From Gonocerus acuteangulatus (Eukaryota; Arthropoda; Insecta; Hemiptera; Coreidae): a stretch of 64,000 nucleotides of DNA. Positions within the stretch are counted from its first letter, which is position 1, and every line of letters begins with the position of its first letter. Below are positions 22,323-33,608 of this stretch, in pieces. The DNA is taken from NCBI GenBank assembly GCA_946811695.1, contig OX328124.1:56736603-56800602 (forward strand), given 5' to 3'. The notes beneath the pieces were generated by a model, which was not told the origin of the DNA, ran no database searches, and saw nothing but the letters and a program-made list of their open reading frames with translations. The position numbers and the translations under genes were made by a program.

Positions 22323-24404
22323 TATATAGGTAATACATTTTTTTTATCTAGCAATTAATTCATTTATGATTTATATATATGTATATATAATTTTAAAATT
22401 CCAGTGGTATACCGAGACCGTTTCTTCTTTAGAAGCTAGCAAACAATATGTTAGGGTATATTGGCCATCTACCTTTTAAGCGAAATGGGCAGAGCCAGTC
22501 TGCCAGCTGCTCCAGCACCCCGTGTCACGGGTCAAAAATACTTTATATTACTTGTACTTGGTCGTGTTGGACGAATTTTTTACTCCAAAATGCAGCCCTA
22601 GAATTAAGATTTGCCAGAAGCCCTGCATCTGCTCAATCCGGTAATGGCAATGTGTACTAGAAATTATGGAATACGTCCGAATAGTCAATAAAGTAGATCA
22701 ATATAAAAACTAGATATGCGAAATTTGAAGCAACACACCAATCAACAAAAATTCAATAAATAAAATAGAAAACATATCAATGAGGATAATACCTCACACA
22801 CTCATCAAAGGAGATCACTTAGAACCACTAATGCTAGTGGCCGGGAAACGTCCGACTTATAGGCAAGATAAGAAGCTCCCTGACAGGTGCCTTCATAGGG
22901 TTAGTCTTCATATCAAGGTTAAAATCTATATTTCTACCTGACTGTATCTATATATATTTCTACCTCGAAACTACAATTCAGTTAGGTACTTCATTTTCGC
23001 AATATTCAGTATCAAAGTATGTTAATTATCACCGTTATTGTCGCTGCTTTCTTCCAAATGTCAGAAAAACAATAGTTTTGTGCTATTATTATTAAATAAT
23101 TTAACGATGCTCCACTTTAGTTGTGAATTGTATCGAATAATTCTTCAGTATTCGATTCACTTCTTTAGTTAAAGCTATAAGTGTTGTTCATATGTATATT
23201 TAAGGGCCTAGGCCAAGAAAATGTATTAAAATAAAATTATAGAAATCAATAAAAGATTTAAAAAAAATTAAAATTGAAAATATAAAAACAAATAATAAGT
23301 ATATACAAAAAATACTCTTAAATTGTCGTGTCATGGGATTTGCAGCTTGCTGGTTAGTGCCAAAAAAACACCTGAGATTTTGGATGTACATATCAGAAAA
23401 TACACAGAAAACGAACCCTGACTTAGTATTCCAGGGCGATAAACGTGCCAAGGTTAGTTATTTCATAGCTCTCCAGGGGTGATGGTTTCTCGTTTAATAA
23501 AATCAAATAAATGGAAATATCTTACTCTCAGAAATTTCATCATGAAATGTTGTCTCAGAAGTGTGATGTAAAGTTATGTTTATTCTCAGAGTCTCTAATA
23601 TTTCTAATATTTTAGTTTACACTTGGCTGTAAACTTAAAAACGAGATTTGTGGCGTGAAAAAGGTATTCATGCAAGAAAAGTCGTTTCCTTAAATTGGCC
23701 TTTGTTTGTATTACTTGTTTATTTTATCATAATTTTAGTGCATTTTAAAGTTAGAAACTATTGTTTGTTCACAATTCTGAGCTCCAGGATGTACAAATAT
23801 TAAGCAATACAATTAACTATTTCAATAACTTGGTATATGTTTAAAGGCAAAAATAAAATAAAATTTATTTTAAATTAAATAAAGTTAATCTTGTAAAGAC
23901 TTTTCGGCAATCGGAGATACTGAAAACTCTATATTTTTCAAATAAAGATTCACGAGATTCTGTTTTTATATACTCTAAATTTAATCATCAAACTTATATC
24001 TGAAATAAAGAGTTCCGTAAAGTGTATAAACAATTATCTTGGCTTTTATTTTTATTTATTTACTTGTGAGCATTGGTAACAACGGCGATTTGCCCAATAA
24101 TATTGTTACAATCGGCCCATACAATTGTTACATGGCTTTATGAATTATAAAACACGTATAGATTTTCTGTTGACCTTCTATAAAACGAATTCCAAATAAG
24201 CAAAATCCCACGTTTTACTTCTCTTTCCATCATTTAGATCTATTATTTAATTCTAATATATAATATATGACATAGATATTAATAAATTCAAATTTAGTAC
24301 AGAAATTATGAAATATTTAGGTAATTTTAACATAATAGTTGCGAGAGATTTATTAAACTACTGTATAATAAGGAGGTCGTGGAGCTGTTAGTGATTTATT
24401 CAAA
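22323..24404. other. No gene recognised
   Basis: AT-rich sequence with only short open frames. I see no repeat structure that I can delimit. Confidence 0.4.
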
Positions 24405-24520
24405 TATTTATTTTTTCATTTTTTAGAAAAGTAACTCTCCAGGCTGGGACTAGAAGCCAGAATCTCCTGTTTTCCCATCAGGTGGTTACAAATTCAGCTT
24501 CATATCACACCATCGCAAAT
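24405..24520 (-). repeat. Possible SINE remnant
   Basis: The minus strand contains CTTCTAGTCCCAGCCTGGA, a B-box-like element, followed by an A/T-rich tail. A similar block, CTCAAATCCCAGCCTGGA, is at about 48713 on the plus strand, also followed by TTTATTATTCTAAAA. Two dispersed copies support a repeat family; SINE identity is a guess. Confidence 0.35.
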
Positions 24521-24644
24521 TAAATCATCTAATGTAGCCAATGCTTTAGAAGTACCGCAGAGCATCATGTTTATCAAACGTCAGCCGACTTTATTGCTGC
24601 ATACGACTCAGAGAAAACAATAAAATAATTTTAAAAAGTAAGAG

Positions 24645-24999
24645 AAACGTATGAAGGATTAGCTAAAGGACATTCAAGGAATGAAGGAAATGACATGGCC
24701 GAATAAGCAAAATTTGCGGCTCCAAATGACACGTTGCAGAGAAGCAACACAAAATTATGTTGGATTAAGTCTACAATAAATAATATTTCAACATGGAATA
24801 ATAGATGGAGCATAAGTACAACATCCCCATTTTCATAAATTTAAGCCCAAATTAAATGACAAAAATGCTGTCAGAACATGGACATTCAAAACACTACTTA
24901 AAACTATATAAAATAACTGATTGACGGACAGATACAATCATTTATCCACATGTTCTATGATTGTAAGACTTACGATAGACATAGCCTGAGACTAATTCA
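24645..24999 (+). pseudogene. LINE RNase H/C-terminal remnant, interrupted
   Basis: A plus-strand frame reads GLAKGHSRNEGNDMAE then a stop and AKFAA. This is the KGHxGNExAD-xLAKxA end of an RNase H domain from a LINE polyprotein. After a break comes ISTWNNRW, then in another phase FIHMFYDCKTYDRHSLRLIQ, like the C-terminal segment of such proteins. The frame is cut at 25004 by the Helentron-like copy 1. The flank resumes at 27755 and reaches a poly-A run at 27783-27799, which may be the original LINE tail. Several stops make it a pseudogene. Confidence 0.6.
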
Positions 25000-25285
25000 A
25001 AAAGTCTGACTCGCAGGAACTGCAGCATCTTAGCGCGGTTCCGTTCATGTCCCTAGTGCCATTTAATAAGCTTAGAAAAGAAATAAACTTATTTTTTTTT
25101 ATATATCTCGTAAAAATTGTCAAAATCCTATCGAACATCTCGAATAAAAGTGATATTAAAGCGTTAGGGACACCGACAGTAGCTAACTTTTACACAGAAG
25201 CGGAAATTACAGAATCTGGCTCTCATTCTAAAGCAAAGCTCTATAAATCAATACAAAATATGCCTAATAAAGCCTTTCTAGAGGA

Positions 25286-25549
25286 TACAGAAGCATGGGC
25301 GTATATGAGGGGGGCTGAGGGGGCTGCAGCCCCTCCCGAAATTTTGAATTGATGATAAAAACTTCTCGTAAAACCTTTAAAAATAAATTAAATAAGATCA
25401 CTTAGTTCATAAAACATATTTTATTTGACGTCTAATAGCGTTTTAGTTGCCTAAAACTATTCCAAGCTCTAAATATTTAGTATTCCATACCCTGGAAATG
25501 GTTTCAGCCCCCCCCCGAAATTGTTTTTATATACGCCCATGTACAGAAG
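25286..25549. mobile_element. hAT-like MITE with 8-bp duplication
   Basis: The 8-mer TACAGAAG occurs at 25286-25293 and 25542-25549. Between them 248 bp (25294-25541) are bounded by inverted repeats CATGGGCGTATAT. G/C homopolymer stretches lie next to each end. An 8-bp target duplication is the hAT (or P) signature. No coding capacity. Removing it restores a continuous local sequence, AGGATACAGAAGGATC. Confidence 0.85.
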
Positions 25550-26645
25550 GATCAAGAAGAAGTACACAAGATTGAGTAGAATACCCTGCCTAATATAGCC
25601 TATATAGAAATAACAGTAGTAGTAAATACACAAGGACAAATAAAAGTCTTGACGAATAACAAGTCAAGAAAAAAACCTTTATTTAACAAAATAAAACAAA
25701 GTTTAGTTGCCCAACTACAATAGAATAATATACCTAATTAAGTCTATGGAGTAGACACAAATGGACCAAAAACAAGTCTTGTGGAATATTGTTTTTTTTC
25801 TAATTAAATACTTTTTATCAATATTTAGTATATAACCTTTGTTGAAAACTATTGATTGCTAATTGATGAATCGGTTTACAACTAAGTAGTCTTTATGAAT
25901 ATTTAGTATATAACCTATGTTTGGATCTGAGTTGTTGGGGTGCTCTCCGCCTAGGCTTTGTATTTGTGTTGGCAGATACCTGGGGTATATTTACAGCTCT
26001 TGAGCATTAACTCTTAGCAGGTAAATTTCCTGCGGCCCCCTTGTTTCTACGGGCATTGAACCGCCATATTCGCTCATAGTATCTAACCGTTGTGAAGTTT
26101 ATTTTTTGGATTTAGGACTTAATATACATATGTAGACTAAATCATAGCAAGAAGTAATCCTCCGTCGTCGGTTCTTAACTATGTAGACTCGCTAATGTTA
26201 TCCAATCTTAGACACATCGTACTTAAAATCCACAGCAAAAACACGACATTTCATCAGAATCCCCTGCTAAATAAAACATGTATAGAATAATATGCCAAAT
26301 AAAGCCTATGTAGTGGATAAAAATAGAGGAAAAAAGCCGTTCGTGGTGGTAGAAAATCTTAAAAGTATTTTTGCTCAGAAATCTCCGAAATATTGTCACT
26401 AATTTTACGTATCCTATTTTATAGCCAAATAGATTTATATTCTATAATCAATAAGAAAAACCTACTAACAATAAAAAACTATGGGTAACAGATGAAAATA
26501 GGGAATACCAAGAATAATTCTAAAGAACGAAATCAACACCAGTACTGTAATCTAGATATTCAAACGGCATCTTCGAATTCTAACAAACAAAATATTGATT
26601 CTAATTATACGTATCCTGTTTTATTGACAAATACATTTGACTACT

Positions 26646-26766
26646 ATAAGCAATTAAAAACACTAGGGAATATGTCAAAGAACTCGGAGTAGGAGCCTCG
26701 ACAATTTCAAGACATTTGAAGGAAATCGACAAATCCAAAACTAACATTTCATACGGTACAGCCTGA
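26646..26766 (+). pseudogene. Possible mariner-type HTH fragment
   Basis: The plus-strand frame reads TREYVKELGVGASTISRHLK followed by EIDKSK and a stop. The pattern (E-x-LGV-x-x-STISRHLKxIxK) resembles the second helix-turn-helix of mariner transposases. Only about 35 codons match and there is no catalytic domain nearby. It could be a chance match or any HTH. Confidence 0.35.
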
Positions 26767-26873
26767 TATATTTTTAACAATAAATTGTTTTTCTTATTTT
26801 AATTAATCTGTTTTATTGTCAAATACATTATCCAACTTTAAGCAATTAAAAAATAACAAGGAATAAAAACAAA

Positions 26874-27230
26874 CAAAATGAACCGTTCGAATAAACGAAA
26901 TCAATTGCTTCAAAGTTTAAGCACTTATTTCTCCGATTGACATAGCCTAATCAAAAATTGTTTCAGAATCTTTTTTGTAGAACATGTAGTAAGCTTTCGC
27001 ATGGTAACCCTCCGTTTACCAATATTCCTAACCGTCTTCGAGACATTAGGGAATGTATACGAAGTTCCCAAAACATTTCATGTCTGTTAATAAAATATTT
27101 TATTCTAATCCTTCCTTAGCTCCAAACGTAACCAAAATTTTAACATATTAGTGTTGATGAAATTCAAACATGCAGAAAATGTTTCAACTGAATCCCATGA
27201 TTCTAAGTACCCAAACCAAAAACGGCATTC
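26874..27230 (+). repeat. 350-bp repeat unit (copy 1 interior)
   Basis: Starts GAACCGTTCGAATAAACGAA and aligns by eye with the three tandem units at 29426-30480. Shared blocks include CTCCGATTGACAT, CGAATGGTAACC, TGTTAATAAA and CATGCAGAAAATGTTTCAAC. Confidence 0.75.
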
Positions 27231-27516
27231 AAAAATTATTTTTTCAGTTTTCTCGAAAACGGTTTAAGCTATCCCCTCGAAAATGGTTCCATTCGTTTTC
27301 CTAGCCCAAGAAGCCTATAAAAAGAGTACTTACAAGCTTATGAACTCAAAAACGTAAGCGTTACGATTTTTTTTGCGCGAATTTCGCCCCAAACGCCATC
27401 TTCCAGTGGGCGGATTTTGCTGGTTAACGAACTTGACCTTTCAAATTGGACGACAGATTTTTGTACCAAATTTCATCAAAATCGGACCATCAGGGAAGCC
27501 AGAAATGAGCGAACAG

Positions 27517-27519
<3 letters not shown>

Positions 27520-27613
<94 letters not shown>
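27520..27613. repeat. (TA)n microsatellite
   Basis: Part of the Helentron-like copy 1, between the GAACAGACAA block and the 3' hairpin block. It includes a short AAATATATACATATAC interruption, which recurs in copy 2. Confidence 0.95.
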
Positions 27614-27615
<2 letters not shown>

Positions 27616-27754
27616 AATTTGAACCACCATTATTTTCGGTCTCTAGGGGTGCTGAAACGCGAAATTTTCTTGTCGGCACTTCCGGATTGTTTCATTGTAT
27701 CAACCTTATAAGCGGGGTTCCTCCCTATGGGGGAGTGAGGAACCGCGCTAAAAG

Positions 27755-28167
27755 GAGATTTTTCATATTCGATAGTTTGCTGTAAAAAAAAAAAAAAAAT
27801 GTTACTCTAATATTGATCTGTTCACCTAATGAAACCTCAACACGATTTTCTTGGTAAATGTGCACTGATTTCTTACGAGGTTATTTTAATTTCAACTGAC
27901 TCCCCACCTCTAGGTTTTCCTCCAGTCCACATTATAAAGAAAGCGGGTCTTTTGTATAATAAGCATACACTTTTCAAGAACTAGTAACAGTTACTCTACT
28001 GTTACTTTACTAAACTCTAGGTTATGTTTACAAAACAAGATAAATGCTTGTTTATAAAAAAGAAAATAACTTTATTTAATACTGAACAAAATAAATCATG
28101 CTGAAGGTGTCCAATATTCAAACATTGAATGCAATATTTTATGAAATAGGTCTTCCTTCTCATATCT
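27755..28167. other. No gene; poly-A run at 27783-27799
   Basis: The poly-A run may be the tail of the LINE remnant that copy 1 interrupted. The rest is AT-rich and unassigned. Confidence 0.4.
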
Positions 28168-28544
<377 letters not shown>

Positions 28545-29425
28545 AAAAGCATAACTTTACAAGGAGGAGAAATGGGTTCCAAGATCACCAGATAGAACTT
28601 ATGAACCTTGTTTTATCAATAAAGGCCGTAGCCGGGTAAGCATGGGTTGTCGGCCCCAGAAAGGTTTTTGCTTGAAATTTGGAGGATCAAACTAGTTCCT
28701 TAAAAGTGGCCTAAAGCCAAATTTTCAGCTCTGAATTCTCACCCCCCGTCGAATAAAAAAAAGTCCGACTCGCAGGAACTGCGTCATCTTAGCACGGTTC
28801 CATTCATATCCCTAGTGTTATTTTGTAGACTTAGAATAGAAACAGTTATTACTTTGTTTGGATCATTCCTAATGTAAACAAATATGAAAGAAAAAAAAAA
28901 CTTTATTTTCGGCTTGGGATGAAACTATCCTAAGCAGAAATTACTCTTTCTGCCGTCCCAAGTTTCGGTCTACGAAGACTCTTCTACGAATATATTTCTA
29001 ATTTACTTAACTTGCAGTGCAAACATATCCATTTTACTTTTAAATGCAATTAAATAAAATAAAATTGTACATGAAAATGAGAAAGTAGTGTTATTTTTTA
29101 TTGAACTACGGCCACATTCAACCACAAAATATAATTATATTTCTAGTATAGAATTTGGCTGCATGACTTCCTACAGGTAAAGGTAACTGTCAGCTGTCCT
29201 AGAATGCTTGATGAGAACAATGAATCTTGATTTATGAAGTGCAATAAAAGCCTACCTGAACCGGCCTACTACCTCGACCCGGACTGACTCTACACAGAGA
29301 ATATTTACGTTTTCAGTTCTGTTACAGGTTCAAAGAATTTGTATTTATTCCCCTGTTTTATTGAGAAATACATCCTCCTCCTAGAAGCAATAACAAAATA
29401 ACAAGAAATAAAAAGAGACAAAAAG

Positions 29426-30480
29426 AACCGTATAAATAAACGAAATCAATTATCGTTTATCAAACTTCTAAGTTATATTTACTTATTTCTCCGTTTGACA
29501 TCGCCTAATAAAATCTTTCTTCAGAACCTGTTTTCTAGAGCATTTAGAAAGCTTTCGAATGGAAACCATCCGTTTAACAAGATTCTCAACCGTTTTCGAG
29601 ATATTAAGGAAAGTATACGAAGTTTTCAAAGCTTTTCATCTCTATTAATAAATTATTTTAATTTAACCCTTCCTTAACTCCAAACGTAAGTAAATTTTCA
29701 GCATACTAGTTTTAATGAAATTAGAACATGCAGAAAATGTTTCAACTGAATCCCATAATTCGAAGTACCAAAATCAAAGGCAAAAAGAACCGTTCGAATA
29801 AACGAAATCAATTACTTCAAAGTTTAAGCACTTATTTATCCGATTGACATCGCTTATTCAAAACTTTCTTTAGAACCTTTTTTGTAGACCATTTAGTAAG
29901 CTTTCGAATGGTAACCTTTCGCTTCCCAAGATTGTCAACGGTTTTCGAGATACTAACGAAAGTATAAAAGGTTACCAAAACTTTTCTTGTCTGTTAATAA
30001 ACTATTTTATTCTAACCCTTCCTTTACTCCAAACGTAACTAAAATTTCAACATATTAGTATTGATACAATTCGAACATGCAGAAAATGTTTCAACTGAAT
30101 CCCATAATTTTAAGTACCAAAATCAAAGACAAAAAGAACAGTTCGAATAAGCGAAATCAATTACTTTAAAGTTTTAAGCACTTATTTCTCCGATTGACAT
30201 CGTCTAATCAAAACTTTCATTAGAACCATTTTTGAAGAGCATTAAGTGAGCTTTCTAATGGTCACCTTCCGTTTCCCAAGATTCTCAACCATTTTCGAGA
30301 TATTAAGGAAAGTATACAAAGTTACCAAAACGTTTTATGTCTGTTAATAAAATATTTTATTCTAACCCTTCCTAAACTCCAAACGTAACAAAAATTTCAA
30401 CATATTAGTTTTAATGAAAGTAGAACATTCAGAAAATGTTTCAACTGAATTCCATGATTCTAAGTACCCAAACCAAAAAC
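29426..30480 (+). repeat. 350-bp tandem repeats, three units
   Basis: Units begin near 29426, 29788 and 30137 (spacings 362 and 349 bp), each with GAAC-G-T-GAATAA-CGAAATCAA, then ATTGACATCG, TTCTCAACCGTTTTCGAGATA-like and CATGCAGAAAATGTTTCAAC blocks. They are the central repeats of the Helentron-like copy 3. Confidence 0.85.
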
Positions 30481-30777
30481 GGTATTCAAAAACTATTTTT
30501 CCAATTTTCTCGAAAACGGTTAAAGCTATTGCCTTGAAAATGGTTTCATTCGTTTTCCTAGCCCAAGAAGCCTATAAAACGAGTACTTACAAGCTTATGA
30601 ACTTAAAAACGTAAGCGTTACGATTTGTTTTGCGCGAATTTCGCCCCAAACGCCATCTTCCAGTGGGCGGATTCTGCTGGCTAAAGAACTTGACCTTTCA
30701 AATTGGACGACGGATTTTTGTGCCGAATTTCATCACAATCGGACCATTAGGGAAGCCAGAAATGAGCGAACAGACAA

Positions 30778-30782
30778 ATATA

Positions 30783-30855
<73 letters not shown>

Positions 30856-30858
30856 TAT
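30778..30858. repeat. (TA)n microsatellite
   Basis: Microsatellite of Helentron-like copy 3, in the same relative place as in copies 1 and 2. Confidence 0.95.
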
Positions 30859-31356
30859 ATTTGAATATATTTGAACCACCGTTATTTTCGGTTTCTAGGG
30901 GTTCTGAAACGCGAAATTTTCTAGTCGGTACTTCCGGATTGTTTCATTGTATCAACCTTATAAGCGGGGTTCCTCCCTATGGGGGAGGGAGGAACCGCGC
31001 TAAAAGAAAACCGAAATTCCTTTGATTATTTATATCTCAGGATTGAGTTGTCGGATCAGAATGAATAAAAAAGGAAAATACGCATCATTCTTAAGGCTTT
31101 TAGAATAAAAATAATTCGGCTTTCGATGACATCGCGTTCAATTGTTTTTTTGTGGTTTTATTTTTTAATTATTTTTTATATGGAGTATCCGTTTTGGTAC
31201 ACTCACCAAACTTTTTGTGAAAATTCTCTTACCATCCGTGTACTACCTCAATTTTTTTCAGGACGCTCCGAGCGGTACGCCATAGTAAAAAAAAATCGAT
31301 TCTCTTTTGGCATATATTATGGAAAAGCAAGAAGGTTTTATTTAATTGCAATTTCA

Positions 31357-31360
<4 letters not shown>

Positions 31361-31413
<53 letters not shown>
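31361..31413. repeat. (TA)n in foldback left arm
   Basis: Mirrored by the tract at 32165-32222 in the right arm. It was therefore present before the arms became inverted copies, or the arms have since converged. Confidence 0.95.
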
Positions 31414-31416
<3 letters not shown>

Positions 31417-31743
31417 CGACTAGGTATTAAACGTTTGTTGATAAACATTATAATCCGTATTATCAATGGATTTTTTTTTTTTTTTTTTTACTCTTCGACA
31501 GCTAGCCCATTATTTCCGTTTCATCAGAGGTTATTGTTTAGAATAATCCTATTATTTATTTATTTTACATATCGGCTCCACAACTAAGACGATTAGCAGG
31601 TAACGAAGTGTGTGACCTCTGAGTTTCACTGAATCAAGTTAATAAATAGTGTAAATAAAACAAGTAATCCTACTAAGAATCATTTAATATCTGTAATCCG
31701 CTCCTTTTCTATTTAAATAAGCGAAGGTTTCTGCGTACGATAA

Positions 31744-31909
31744 AGGCTGATTCACGCTAGACCGTGTCGGGTCCGGGCCGGGCCACGGTGAAACAAGCAC
31801 ACCGGCATTTTCAATGGACTAGTTCAAGCTACACCGGGCCGGGTCCGTGTTTTTTGCGTGTGTGATTGCTGCACAGTCGGACCAGACACGGTCTAGCGTG
31901 AATCGGCCT
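31744..31909. mobile_element. Harbinger-like MITE in foldback loop
   Basis: The 166-bp element has terminal inverted repeats AGGCTGATTCACGCTAGACC and AGGCCGATTCACGCTAGACC (minus strand), flanked by TAA at 31741-31743 and 31910-31912. The 3-bp TWA duplication and an RGGC start fit PIF/Harbinger. The interior is GC-rich (GGGTCCGGGCCGGGCC and its partner GGGCCGGGTCCG). No coding. Confidence 0.75.
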
Positions 31910-32060
31910 TAAGTCTCATCTGTCAACTCAGAGGTCACACACTTCGTTACCTGCTAATCGTCTTAGTTGTGGAGCCGATATGTAAAATAAATAAATAATA
32001 GGATTATTCTAAACAATAACCATTGATGAAACGGAAATAATGGCCTAGCTGTCGAACAGC

Positions 32061-32096
<36 letters not shown>

Positions 32097-32162
32097 AAAC
32101 CATTGATAATACGGATGATTACGGATAATAATGTTTATCAACAAACATTTAATACATAGTCG

Positions 32163-32164
<2 letters not shown>

Positions 32165-32222
<58 letters not shown>
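32165..32222. repeat. (TA)n in foldback right arm
   Basis: Counterpart of the tract at 31361-31413. Confidence 0.95.
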
Positions 32223-32227
<5 letters not shown>

Positions 32228-33360
32228 TTATTAAATTACAATTAAATATAACCCTCTTGCTTTTCCATAATACATGCCAAAATAGAATCAATTTTTTTTT
32301 ACTATGGCGTACCACTCGGAGCGTCCTGAAAAAAATTGAAGTAGTACACGGATGGTAAGAGAATTTTCACAAAAATTTTGGTGATTGTTTCCAAAACGGA
32401 TACTCCATAAAAAAAATAATTAAAAAATAAAAACACAAAAAACAATTGAACGCGATATCATCGAAAGCCGAATTATTTTTATTCTAAAAGCCTTAAGAAT
32501 AATGCGTATTTTCCTTTTTTATTCATTCTGATCCGACAACTCAATCCTGAGATATAAATAATCAAAGGAATTTCGGTTTTCTTTTTTTTATTCGACGGGG
32601 GGGTGAGAATTCAGAGCTGAAAATTTGGCTTTAGGCCACTTTTGAGGAACTAGTTTGATCCTCCAAATTTCAAGCAAAAACCTTTCTGGGGCCGACAACC
32701 CATGCTTACCCGGCTACGGCCTTTTGACGAAATAACAACTAAGGCCGGCCATTCACGTTCCGGTATACCGGAGAGGTGTACCTGCACAGTCGACCTGGGC
32801 AGGTATACCGGAACAGGCGAGAGCCCACACACGCCCCGGTATACCTGTACAGGCGAGAGCCCACACACGCTCCGGTAAACCGGACGGGTGAAGGATTTCT
32901 ACAGTCTAGAAATGGCGAGCCGACAAGATTGATTTGGTTAGTTTTTTAGTGGCAGTAAAACATTTAACAGCAGTAAAATACGAAAACAATCCTCGAGAAT
33001 TAGGTTCCGTTTTCAGACAGACATGATTACTTTAAGTGGTAATACTACCTTGTAATTTTTTTTTCCATTTTCTTTTTTATGAGTTTAAATGCTTCCTTAA
33101 CTAATCACAATTATATAAATCGTATATGTGGAACAGTTTTTAAATGTGTCAAAAATTCGATTTTTCAACTAAAGTCCGATAAATTTCAAAAATCATTTTT
33201 TTAGCACTTTCCTCCGAACGAAAGTAGCTATTGAGGTTGCTCTCATGACGAAATTTTTGAAAAATTTCTTCAAATCTTTATTGATCCTACTAGTAGATAC
33301 CGAAAATGAACCCCGTTAAAATTTATATATATATATATATATAGACTGAATATATATATT

Positions 33361-33524
33361 GAGTTGGTAGACTGAAAGGAAGTTTTCAAAAAGGAATAAT
33401 AAGTCACAGGGGATAAGAGAACGCACAGACTCTCTGATAACAACTAACTTTATTTCATCCGGCTGAGGATTATATAGCCTCAGCCTGTTTGTTTACATCT
33501 ACAGTGTCTACTACTCCCCTAACA
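33361..33524 (-). mobile_element. Solo LTR of the 41-kb gypsy family
   Basis: On the minus strand it begins TGTTAGGGGAGTAGTAGACA and follows the 169-bp LTR of the 41104-45940 element throughout, including GGCTGAGGCTATATAA, TCAGCCGG, AAATAAAGTTAGTTGT and AAAAACTTCC-like text near the end. It differs by many substitutions and the last bases (CATAAG) are lost. No internal region adjoins it. It lies between TA-rich tracts on both sides. Confidence 0.85.
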
Positions 33525-33531
33525 TATATAT

Positions 33532-33608
<77 letters not shown>

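Larger units (their letters stand above)
25005..27749 (+). mobile_element. Helentron-like non-autonomous element, copy 1
   Basis: It starts TCTGACTCGCAGGAACTGC and ends with the hairpin TTCCTCCCT/AGTGAGGAA (one mismatch), then CCGCGCT. AAAAG precedes the start and follows the end. The order inside is: 5' unique part, degraded repeats (25560-26380), a 350-bp-family unit (26874-27230), a conserved block with CGCCCCAAACGCCATCTTCC, GACCTTTCAAATTGGACGAC and CATCAAAATCGGACCATC, a (TA)n tract (27520-27613), a second conserved block, and the hairpin. This plan (5' TC, central tandem repeats, microsatellite, 3' hairpin) is that of Helentron-derived HINE/DINE elements. No Rep/helicase is present. A MITE is nested at 25294-25541. 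Confidence 0.6.
28764..31001 (+). mobile_element. Helentron-like non-autonomous element, copy 3
   Basis: It starts TCCGACTCGCAGGAACTGC and ends with the hairpin TTCCTCCCT/AGGGAGGAA, then CCGCGCT, 2238 bp in all. AAAAG lies at 28759-28763 and 31002-31006. The uninterrupted right arm of the foldback shows AAAAAAAAGAAAACCG at the same point, so the ends are defined by an empty site: either AAAAG is a 5-bp duplication, or the element ends in CTAAAAG with none. The interior has three 350-bp units (29426, 29788, 30137), the conserved CGCCCCAAACGCCATCTTCC block, a (TA)n tract (30778-30858) and the 3' block. No protein is encoded. Confidence 0.75.
28621..32724. mobile_element. Giant foldback (inverted-repeat) element, interrupted
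   Basis: The outer ends are AAAGGCCGTAGCCGGGTAAG (28621) and its complement (ending 32724). The left arm is 28621-28763 plus 31007-31640. The right arm is 31920-32724 and uninterrupted. The arms are inverted copies over about 780 bp and share CTCACCCCCC-GTCGAATAAA, CCGAAATTCCTTTGATT, mirrored (TA)n tracts (31361-31413 and 32165-32222) and GCAGGTAACGAAGTGTG. The left arm is split by Helentron-like copy 3, and the loop carries a small MITE. No transposase. The right arm proves the uninterrupted sequence at the insertion point. Confidence 0.85.

Noticed and set aside
25047..25352. 101-codon open frame
   Set aside because: It begins in the conserved 5' end of the Helentron-like element and ends inside a nested MITE; it is a composite.
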